NCBI RefSeq assembly: GCF_020181035.1
Contig: NZ_JAIQYY010000004.1
Coordinates: 246,215-310,214, forward strand
Reading direction: 5' to 3'
DNA length: 64,000 nt
DNA from: Streptomyces sp. CoH27
Lineage (GTDB): Bacteria; Actinomycetota; Actinomycetes; Streptomycetales; Streptomycetaceae
Part shown: one piece after another, positions 16,795-23,890 of the stretch
How positions within the stretch are numbered: position 1 is the first letter of the stretch
Layout: the number at the start of each line of letters is the position of its first letter
Made by a program: the position numbers and the translations under genes
The notes under the pieces: generated by a model
Database searches by the model: none
Told to the model about the DNA's origin: nothing
Seen by the model: the letters and a program-made list of their open reading frames with translations, nothing else

Positions 16795-18963
16795 ATGGGG
16801 GAGAACAGGCTGGTTCAGGGCCGGTACCGGCTGCTCGAACTGCTCGGGCGGGGCGGGATGGGCGAGGTGTGGCGGGCCCGGGACGAGTCCCTGGGCCGGC
16901 ACGTCGCGGTGAAGTGCCTCAAGCCGCTCGGCCCGTACCACGATCCCGCCCTCGCCCGCGTCCTGCGGGAGCGGTTCCACCGCGAGGCCCGGGTCGCCGC
17001 GTCGCTCTCGCACCGCGGAGTGACCGTCGTCCACGACTTCGGCGAGTGCGACGGCATGCCGTACCTGGTGATGGAACTGCTCGACGGCCGCGATCTGAGC
17101 CGGCTGCTGGAGGAGAACAAGGGCCACCCGCTGCCCGTCGACGACGTCGCGGACATCGCCGCCCAGGTCGCCGCCGCCCTGGCCTACACCCACCAACACG
17201 GCATAGTCCACCGGGACTTGAAGCCGGCCAACATCGTGCGGCTGACCGACGGTACCGTGAAGATCTGCGACTTCGGCATCGCCCGCCTCGGCCACGGCAT
17301 CGGCTTCACCGCCCGGCTGACCGGCACCGGCGTCGCCCTCGGCACCCCGCACTACATGTCCCCGGAACAGATCGGCGGCGGCGAGGTGGACCAGCGCAGT
17401 GACCTGTACTCGCTGGGCTGTGTGCTCTACGAAATCGCCACCGGGGCACCGCCGTTCGACCTGGAGGACGCCTGGGCCGTCCTCATCGGCCACCGCGACA
17501 CCCCGCCCCGCCCCCTGCGCGAGCTGCGCCCGGAACTGCCCGGCCACCTCCAGGAGATCATCCACGCCCTGCTGGCCAAGCGGCCGGAGGAACGGCCGTA
17601 CGACGGTGGGGAGTTGCTGCGCAGAATCCGGACCGGGCACATAACGAGCAAGCCAGTCAAGGCCGTTGAGTCAGCTGTCGCGGAGGAGGGGGGCCGACTG
17701 CCGTCCTGGACCCATCGCATGACCACCGGGCACAAGGCGCTCGGCGCCGGACCGGGCGCCCTGCCGCCGGACCCCGGGGCGGTGCTGTCGGGCCGTTGGG
17801 TCGTGACGCCGGAGGCGGTCGCGCCCCTAAGGAGCGCGGGGTCCCATCTGACCTGGGGCCACCGCCGCGGAGGCGCGAGCGGCCGCAACGGACCGGCGGG
17901 CGACCGGCACCCCGTTCCGGCCCTCCCCGCGGAGCGCCTCGGTCCCGACCGCCCCGAGAGCCTGGCCGACCGGTACGAGGCCGCCTTCACCCTCCTGCGC
18001 GCCGGCCGGGTCACCGAGGCGCTCGACGCCTACACGGACGTCGCCGAGGCCAGAGCGCGCGTACTCGGTGCCGACCACCCCGACACGCTTGCCGCCCGTC
18101 AGGAGACCGCCTACGTGCTCGGCCGGCTGGGCCGCCACTTCGAGGCCCACCAGGTGTACAGCACGGTGCTCGCCGCCCGGGTGCGGGCCATGGGCCCCGA
18201 CCACCCGGACACCCTGCGCTGCCGGCACAACCTCGCCTGCACCCTCGGCCGGCTCGGCCGGCCGGCCGACGCGCTGCGCGCCGCCCTCGACGTGGCCGGG
18301 GCGAGGGCGCGGGTGCTCGGCGCCGACCATCCCGACACCCTGGTCTCCCGCTGTGAAGTCGCCTACGCGCAGGGGCAGTCGGGCCACTGGGAGGAGGCCC
18401 TGCGGCTCTACCGCGAGGTCGCCGAAATCCGGGCCCGCGTCCTCGGCGAGGATCACCCCGACACCCTGGCCGCCCGCTACGAGACCGCCCTCAGCCTCGG
18501 CCGGCTCGGCCGCAGCGCGGACGCCCTGCGCCTGTACCGCGACCTGATCGAGGACCGCACCCGTGTCCTGGGTCCCGGCCACTGCGACACCCTGCGCGCC
18601 CGGCACGGCCTCGGGGTCAACCTCGGCCGGCTCGGTCGCTGGGAGGAGGCCCTGGCAGAGGCCCGCGACGTGTGCCTGCTGCGCGAGCAGGTGCTCGGCC
18701 CCGCCCACCCCGACACGCTCGTCAGTCACCGTGAGATCGCCGTGGCCCTGGGCTGGCTCGGCCGCTGGGAGGACGCCCTCACCGAGTATCGCCGGGTCGC
18801 CGCCACCCGCGAGCGGACCCTCGGTCCGGACCATCCCGACACCCTCGCGGGCCGCAACGACGAAGCCCACTGCCTGGAGCGGCTCGGCCGGGGCACCGAG
18901 GCCGGCGAGCTGTACCGCCGGGTCGCAGTGGTCCGCCACCGGCTCGCGCCCGGCAGCGCCTGA
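16795..18963 (+). CDS. Soluble Ser/Thr protein kinase fused to seven TPR-like repeats
   Basis: 722 residues from the ATG at 16795; a longer frame from 16702 only adds Arg/Gly-rich sequence. The kinase domain spans about 10-275, with the Gly loop LGRGGMGEVW, Lys40 of VAVK, the catalytic loop HRDLKPAN (Asp141), DFG at 159-161 and GTPHYMSPEQ. A linker of about 100 residues follows. Seven repeats of about 42 residues then each carry a G-x-x-HPDTL motif, as in TPR_10/12 arrays. No transmembrane helix or PASTA domain is seen, unlike PknB, so it is cytosolic. The repeats probably bind a partner or substrate. Neighbours give no clue to the signal. Confidence 0.9.
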   Translation: MGENRLVQGRYRLLELLGRGGMGEVWRARDESLGRHVAVKCLKPLGPYHDPALARVLRERFHREARVAASLSHRGVTVVHDFGECDGMPYLVMELLDGRDLSRLLEENKGHPLPVDDVADIAAQVAAALAYTHQHGIVHRDLKPANIVRLTDGTVKICDFGIARLGHGIGFTARLTGTGVALGTPHYMSPEQIGGGEVDQRSDLYSLGCVLYEIATGAPPFDLEDAWAVLIGHRDTPPRPLRELRPELPGHLQEIIHALLAKRPEERPYDGGELLRRIRTGHITSKPVKAVESAVAEEGGRLPSWTHRMTTGHKALGAGPGALPPDPGAVLSGRWVVTPEAVAPLRSAGSHLTWGHRRGGASGRNGPAGDRHPVPALPAERLGPDRPESLADRYEAAFTLLRAGRVTEALDAYTDVAEARARVLGADHPDTLAARQETAYVLGRLGRHFEAHQVYSTVLAARVRAMGPDHPDTLRCRHNLACTLGRLGRPADALRAALDVAGARARVLGADHPDTLVSRCEVAYAQGQSGHWEEALRLYREVAEIRARVLGEDHPDTLAARYETALSLGRLGRSADALRLYRDLIEDRTRVLGPGHCDTLRARHGLGVNLGRLGRWEEALAEARDVCLLREQVLGPAHPDTLVSHREIAVALGWLGRWEDALTEYRRVAATRERTLGPDHPDTLAGRNDEAHCLERLGRGTEAGELYRRVAVVRHRLAPGSA

Positions 18964-19517
18964 CCACGGCGGGGAGCGTGTCGGCGGGGCGGGACTGGTC
19001 AGGCCGGGGGTCTGCCGGGGGGTGGGGCGTCTGGCCGCGCCCCGGGGCGTGCCGGTGGGACGGGACTGGTCACGGCTGGGTGTTTGCCAACAATGTGGAG
19101 CGCCTGAGCACGGCTGGTGGCTGCCGGTGGCGTGGGGCGTCCGGCCGCGCCGGTGGGGAGGGGCCTGATCGCGGCCGGTGTCTGGCGGTGGCGGGGCGCC
19201 CGACCGCGGCCTGCGCCTGCGCCCGACCACCCCCGAGGCCCGCCTGGGCTCCACACGCGGATTCTCCCGAGGCCCGCCTGGGGCTCCGCGCCTGACCACC
19301 CCCGAGGCCCGCCGGTGCCGCCGGGCCTGGACACCCCCGAGCCCCGCCCGGGGCTCCGCGCCTGACCACCCCCCGAGCCCCGCCGGTGCCGCCGGGCCTG
19401 GACACGCCCGCGGCCCGCCGGGCCCGGATACTCCCGAGGCCCGCCTGGGGCTTCGGGTCCGGACACGTCAGGGGCGCACCTCTGGCCGCCGTGGATCAAC
19501 ACGTGTTACGAAGAACC
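18964..19517. repeat. Gene-free block of nested GC-rich direct repeats
   Basis: About 550 bp without a convincing gene. The left half (about 18980-19210) holds diverged copies built from GGACTGGTCACGGCTGG, CTGCCGGTGG and GGGGCGTCCGGCCGCGCC. The right half has two nearly identical 70-bp units at 19281-19350 and 19351-19420, each starting GGGCTCCGCGCCTGACCACC. It also has further copies of a core CCCGAGGCCCGCCTGGGGCT near 19230, 19268 and 19435. A Gly/Pro/Arg-rich frame on the minus strand is low-complexity and is not accepted as a gene. Confidence 0.7.
19498..19507. promoter_or_regulatory. Short palindrome just before the oxidoreductase gene
   Basis: AACACGTGTT is a perfect 10-bp palindrome ending 10 bp before the ATG at 19518, where a bound repressor would block transcription or initiation. 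It resembles a KstR half-site pair but with a 4-bp rather than 2-bp centre. Significance is uncertain. Confidence 0.4.
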
Positions 19518-21083
19518 ATGGCTGCCCCTCACGCAACCCGCACGTACGACGCCGTCATCGTCGGCGGTGGACACAACGGCCTGGTCGCCGCCGCCTACCT
19601 GGCCCGGGCCGGCCGCTCTGTCCTGGTACTGGAACGGCTCGACCACACCGGCGGCGCCGCCGTCTCCACCCGCGCCTTCGCCGGCGTCGACGCCCGGCTG
19701 TCGCGCTACTCCTACCTGGTCAGCCTGCTGCCGCGGAAAATCGTGCGCGATCTCGGCCTCGACTTCCGGGTCCGCGCCCGCACCATCTCCTCGTACACCC
19801 CCGCCGAACGCGACGGCCGACCCATCGGCCTCCTCGTCGGCGGCGGCGAGCAGCGCACCCGGGAGGCCTTCGCCCGGCTGACCGGCGGCGCACGCGAGTA
19901 CGCGGCCTGGGAGCGCTTCTACGGCATGACCGCCCGCGTCGCCGAACGGGTCTTCCCGACCCTCACCGAGCCCCTGCCCACCCGAGAGGAACTGCGCCGC
20001 CGCATCGACGACGAGACCGCCTGGCGCACCCTGTTCGAGGAGCCGATCGGCGTCGCCGTCGAGCAGGACTTCGCCGACGACCTGGTGCGGGGCGTGGTCC
20101 TCACCGACGCCCTCATCGGCACCTTCGCCGACGCTCACGACCCCTCCCTCGTCCAGAACCGCTGCTTCCTCTACCACGTCATCGGCGGCGGCACCGGAGC
20201 CTGGGACGTACCCGTCGGCGGCATGGGCGCCCTCACCGACGCGCTGGCCGCCGCAGCCCGTTCGGCGGGCGCGGACCTCCGCACCGGTCACGAGGCGGTC
20301 CGGATCGCCACCGACGGCGACCGTGCCGAGATCACCTACCGCACGGCCGACGGAGAGGGCGTCGCCGCCGCCCGGCACGTCCTGGTGAACGCCTCCCCGC
20401 ACGAACTGGCCGCACTCACCGGGGACTTGGCACCCGAGCCGGCCGAGGGCGCCCAGCTCAAGGTCAACATGCTGCTCACCCGGCTGCCCAGGCTGCGTGA
20501 CCCGGACGTCGACCCGCGCGAGGCCTTCGCCGGCACCTTCCACATCGCCGAGGGCTACCGGCAGCTCGCCACCGCCCACGCCCAGGCCGCCGCCGGCGAA
20601 CTCCCCGCCGTACCGCCCTCGGAGATCTACTGCCACTCCCTGACCGACCCCTCGATCCTCGGCCCCGAACTCGCCGAGCGCGGCTACCAGACGCTCACCC
20701 TGTTCGGCCTGCACACCCCTGCCAGGCTCTTCGACCGGGACAACGACGCCGTGCGCGAGGAACTGCTGAAGTCCACGCTCGCCCAGCTCGACGCCCACCT
20801 CGCCGAGCCGCTCACCGACTGTCTGGCCACGGACGCCGACGGCCGTCCCTGTATCGAGGCGAAGACCCCGCTCGACCTCGAACGCGACCTCAGGCTGCCC
20901 GGCGGCAACATCTTCCACCGCGCCCTGTCCTGGCCCTACGCCCAGGAGGGCACGGGCCGTTGGGGAGTGGAGACGGGCCACGCGAACGTCCTGCTGTGCG
21001 GGGCGGGCGCGGTGCGCGGGGGAGGGGTGAGCGGGGTGCCGGGGCACAACGCGGCGATGGCGGTGCTTCAGGCCACCGCGTGA
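19518..21083 (+). CDS. FAD-dependent oxidoreductase, phytoene-desaturase/amine-oxidase type
   Basis: 521 residues from the ATG at 19518. The N-terminal dinucleotide fold is DAVIVGGGHNGLVAAAYLARAG, ending with the FAD-binding Glu of LVLERLDHTGGAA. The body contains WDVPVGGMGALTDALAAAAR, the substrate-channel start of carotenoid-desaturase-like enzymes. The C-terminal FAD motif is about ANVLLCGAGAVRGGGVSGVPGHNAA. The group includes mammalian PYROXD2-like and bacterial desaturase-like flavoproteins of unknown substrate. No carotenoid genes are nearby, so a pigment role is not supported. The ribosome site is weak (GAAGA). Confidence 0.85.
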   Translation: MAAPHATRTYDAVIVGGGHNGLVAAAYLARAGRSVLVLERLDHTGGAAVSTRAFAGVDARLSRYSYLVSLLPRKIVRDLGLDFRVRARTISSYTPAERDGRPIGLLVGGGEQRTREAFARLTGGAREYAAWERFYGMTARVAERVFPTLTEPLPTREELRRRIDDETAWRTLFEEPIGVAVEQDFADDLVRGVVLTDALIGTFADAHDPSLVQNRCFLYHVIGGGTGAWDVPVGGMGALTDALAAAARSAGADLRTGHEAVRIATDGDRAEITYRTADGEGVAAARHVLVNASPHELAALTGDLAPEPAEGAQLKVNMLLTRLPRLRDPDVDPREAFAGTFHIAEGYRQLATAHAQAAAGELPAVPPSEIYCHSLTDPSILGPELAERGYQTLTLFGLHTPARLFDRDNDAVREELLKSTLAQLDAHLAEPLTDCLATDADGRPCIEAKTPLDLERDLRLPGGNIFHRALSWPYAQEGTGRWGVETGHANVLLCGAGAVRGGGVSGVPGHNAAMAVLQATA

Positions 21084-21120
21084 CACCGCTACCGCTCACA
21101 GACCACCGGTCCCCAAAAAA

Positions 21121-21172
21121 CTGACGGTACGTCAGAAAAACTCTTCCGTCGTCCGGCCGGCTGCGGCATCCT
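21121..21172 (+). promoter_or_regulatory. Operator plus promoter shared with 34506
   Basis: CTGACGGTACGTCAG (21121-21135, arms CTGACG/CGTCAG) is followed by AAAAACTCTT, and at matching spacing by CCGGCTGCGGCATCCT. The same order and spacing occur at 34506-34556: CTGAC-N5-GTCAG, AAAACTCTT, CCGGCTACTGCAACCT. TTCCGT (21144) and CATCCT (21167) are the likely -35 and -10, 17 bp apart. The dyad abuts the -35, fitting a TetR-type repressor. Confidence 0.65.
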
Positions 21173-21178
21173 GCGCCC

Positions 21179-22291
21179 ATGCAGACGGAGCTGAGCAAGA
21201 GACTGGGAGTCGAGCACGCCGTCTTCGGCTTCACGCCGTTCCCTGCCGTCGCCGCGGCCATCAGCCGGGCCGGCGGCTTCGGCGTGCTCGGCGCGGTCCG
21301 CTACACCGCCCCCGACGACCTCAAACGCGACCTCGACTGGATCGAGGCGCACGTGGGCGACCGGCCGTACGGGCTGGACGTGGTCATGCCCGCGAAGAAG
21401 GTCGAGGGCGTGACCGAGGCGGACGTCGAGGCGATGATCCCCGAGGGGCACCGGCAGTTCGTACGGGACACCCTCGCCCGGCACGGGGTGCCGGAACTGG
21501 CCGAGGGCGAGGCGTCCGGGTGGCGCATCACCGGGTGGATGGAGCAGGTCGCCCGCACCCAGCTCGACGTCGCCTTCGACTATCCGATCAAGCTGCTCGC
21601 CAACGCCCTCGGCTCGCCGCCCGCCGACGTCGTCGCCCGCGCCCACGAACGGGACGTCCTGGTCGCCGCGCTCGCCGGCAGCGCCCGGCACGCCCGCAAA
21701 CATCAGGAGGCGGGCATCGACATCGTCGTCGCCCAGGGCTACGAGGCCGGCGGCCACACCGGGGAGATCGCCACGATGGTGCTCACCCCCGAGATCGTGG
21801 ACGCCGTCGACCCGCTGCCCGTCCTTGCCGCCGGCGGCATCGGCAGCGGACAGCAGGTGGCCGCCGCGCTCACCCTCGGCGCCCAGGGTGTGTGGCTGGG
21901 CTCCATATGGCTGACCACCACAGAAGCCGATCTGCACTCGCCCGCTCTGACCCGCAAGCTGCTCGCCGCCGGGTCCGGGGACACCGTCCGCTCCCGCGCG
22001 CTGACGGGGAAGCCCGCACGGCAGCTCCGTACCGAGTGGACCGACGCCTGGGACGATCCGGCCGGACCCGGCACCCTGCCCATGCCGCTGCAGGGGCTGC
22101 TGGTGGCCGAGGCGGTCTCCCGGATCCAGAAGTACGAGGTCGAACCGCTGCTCGGCACCCCCGTCGGGCAGATCGTCGGCCGGATGAGCAGCGAGCGCAG
22201 CGTCCAGGCCGTCGTCGACGACCTCACCCGCGGCTTCGAGCGGGCCGTGGACCGCATCAACCGCATCGCCGGAAGGAGCGGCCGACCGTGA
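21179..22291 (+). CDS. Nitronate-monooxygenase-family flavoprotein (NMO/IpdC-like)
   Basis: 370 residues with an FMN-binding TIM barrel. Visible segments are AISRAGGFGVLGAVRYT, GYEAGGHTGEIATMVL (phosphate region), PVLAAGGIGSGQQVAAALTLGAQGVWLGS, and a C-terminal helical tail. Members of this family include true nitronate monooxygenases. They also include the actinobacterial IpdC type, a flavin-dependent reductase of sterol ring C/D breakdown. The gene overlaps a FadD-type ligase by GTGA, and its promoter matches that of the FadD/hydratase cluster at 34.5 kb. An acyl-CoA pathway role is therefore more likely than nitroalkane detoxification. The start lies 7 bp after the proposed -10, so the transcript may be nearly leaderless. 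Confidence 0.85.
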   Translation: MQTELSKRLGVEHAVFGFTPFPAVAAAISRAGGFGVLGAVRYTAPDDLKRDLDWIEAHVGDRPYGLDVVMPAKKVEGVTEADVEAMIPEGHRQFVRDTLARHGVPELAEGEASGWRITGWMEQVARTQLDVAFDYPIKLLANALGSPPADVVARAHERDVLVAALAGSARHARKHQEAGIDIVVAQGYEAGGHTGEIATMVLTPEIVDAVDPLPVLAAGGIGSGQQVAAALTLGAQGVWLGSIWLTTTEADLHSPALTRKLLAAGSGDTVRSRALTGKPARQLRTEWTDAWDDPAGPGTLPMPLQGLLVAEAVSRIQKYEVEPLLGTPVGQIVGRMSSERSVQAVVDDLTRGFERAVDRINRIAGRSGRP

Positions 22292-23850
22292 GCGCACCCG
22301 TGAGCACGCCGCCCGCCGGTTTCTGGGCCGAGGCCGCCCGGCATCCCGATCACACCGTCCTCATCGCCCCCGACGGCGAGGAGTGGACCGCCGGACGCCT
22401 GCACGCCGCCGCCAACCGGCTCGTCCACGGGCTGCGCGCGGCCGGTCTCGAACGCGGCGACTCCTTCGCCGTCGTGCTGCCCAACGGCGTCGAGTTCTTT
22501 ACCGCCTACCTGGCCGCCACCCAGGCCGGCCTCTATCTGGTCCCGGTCAACCACCACCTCGTCGGCCCAGAGATCGCCTGGATCATCGCCGACTCCGGTG
22601 CCAAGGTGCTCATCGCCCACGAGCGGTTCGGCGCCGCCGCACGCGCCGCCGCCGACGAGGCGGGACTGCCGTCGCGTCACCGGTACGCGGTCGGCGAGGT
22701 CGAGGACTTCCGGCCGTACGGCCAACTCCTCGACGGACAGCCGGAGTCGGTCCCCTCGGGCCGCGAACTCGGCTGGGTCATGAACTACACCTCCGGTACG
22801 ACCGGACGCCCGCGCGGTATCCGCCGACCGCTGCCTGGCAAGGCCCCGGAGGAGGCCTATCTCGGCGGCTTTCTCGGCATCTTCGGCATCAAGCCGTTCG
22901 ACGACAACGTCCACCTGGTCTGCTCACCGCTCTACCACACGGCCGTCCTGCAGTTCGCGGGCGCGTCCCTGCACATCGGCCACCGGCTGGTGCTGATGGA
23001 CAAGTGGACTCCTGAGGAGATGCTCCGCCGCATCGACACCCACCGGTGTACGCACACCCATATGGTCCCGACCCAGTTCCACCGGCTGCTGGCCCTCCCG
23101 GACGAGGTGAGGGCCCGTTACGACGTCTCGTCCATGCGGCACGCCATCCACGGCGCCGCCCCCTGCCCGGACCACGTCAAGCGAGCCATGATCGACTGGT
23201 GGGGGCACTGTGTGGAGGAGTACTACGCGGCCAGCGAGGGCGGTGGTGCCTTCGCCACTGCCGAGGACTGGCTGAAGAAGCCCGGCACGGTCGGCAAGGC
23301 CTGGCCCATCAGCGAACTCGCGGTCTTCGACGACGACGGCAACCGGCTGCCGCCCGGCCGGCTCGGCACCGTCTACATGAAGATGAGCACCGGTGGCTTC
23401 TCATACCACAAGGACGAGGCCAAGACCCGCAAGAACCGCATCGGTGACTTCTTCACCGTCGGCGACCTCGGCGTACTCGACGAGGACGGCTACCTGTTCC
23501 TGCGCGACCGCAAGATCGACATGATCATCTCCGGCGGGGTCAACATCTACCCGGCGGAGATCGAGTCCGTGCTCCTCTCCCACCCGGCCGTCGCCGACGC
23601 CGCCGCCTTCGGCATCCCGCACGACGACTGGGGCGAGGAGGTCAAGGCCGTGGTCGAACCGGCCCCCGGCCACGAGACCGGCCCGGACCTCGCCGCCGCC
23701 CTGCTGGACCACTGCGCGCGGCAACTCGCCGGTTACAAGCGGCCCAAGAGCGTCGACTTCATCGCCGAGATGCCCCGCGACCCCAACGGCAAGCTGTACA
23801 AGCGGCGCCTGCGGGACCCGTACTGGGCAGGCCGCACACGTCCGGTCTGA
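22288..23850 (+). CDS. Acyl-CoA synthetase (FadD-type, ANL superfamily)
   Basis: 520 residues from a GTG that overlaps the previous stop, with AAGGAG nine bases upstream. The adenylation core reads MNYTSGTTGRPRGIRRPL. Then come SPLYHTAVLQFAG, YYAASEGGG (A5-like), FFTVGDLGVLDEDGYLFLRDR (A7/A8) and the C-terminal catalytic Lys in DPNGKLYKRRLRD. It activates a carboxylic acid as the adenylate and then the CoA thioester. Translationally coupled to the NMO-like flavoprotein, so the two should act on the same or consecutive intermediates. Chain length and substrate cannot be told. Confidence 0.9.
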   Translation: MSAPVSTPPAGFWAEAARHPDHTVLIAPDGEEWTAGRLHAAANRLVHGLRAAGLERGDSFAVVLPNGVEFFTAYLAATQAGLYLVPVNHHLVGPEIAWIIADSGAKVLIAHERFGAAARAAADEAGLPSRHRYAVGEVEDFRPYGQLLDGQPESVPSGRELGWVMNYTSGTTGRPRGIRRPLPGKAPEEAYLGGFLGIFGIKPFDDNVHLVCSPLYHTAVLQFAGASLHIGHRLVLMDKWTPEEMLRRIDTHRCTHTHMVPTQFHRLLALPDEVRARYDVSSMRHAIHGAAPCPDHVKRAMIDWWGHCVEEYYAASEGGGAFATAEDWLKKPGTVGKAWPISELAVFDDDGNRLPPGRLGTVYMKMSTGGFSYHKDEAKTRKNRIGDFFTVGDLGVLDEDGYLFLRDRKIDMIISGGVNIYPAEIESVLLSHPAVADAAAFGIPHDDWGEEVKAVVEPAPGHETGPDLAAALLDHCARQLAGYKRPKSVDFIAEMPRDPNGKLYKRRLRDPYWAGRTRPV

Positions 23851-23855
23851 GCAGG

Positions 23856-23887
23856 TGTGGTCCCGCCCCATGTGGGACGGGACCACA
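23856..23887. terminator. Bidirectional hairpin between convergent genes
   Basis: A perfect 10-bp stem TGTGGTCCCG / CGGGACCACA encloses 12 bases that can extend the pairing. It fills the 40-bp gap between the FadD stop (23850) and the acylase stop (23891). Confidence 0.75.
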
Positions 23888-23890
23888 TAC

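Noticed and set aside
14524..17640. Very long minus-strand open frame (1038 codons)
   Set aside because: It lies antisense to three clear genes (acyl-CoA dehydrogenase, MpaB-like, kinase). Its protein is low-complexity and has no family motif. High GC keeps antisense frames open.
18999..19502. Minus-strand collagen-like gene in the repeat block
   Set aside because: Gly/Pro/Arg composition is explained by GC-rich repeats; no start signal, no domain and no signal peptide.
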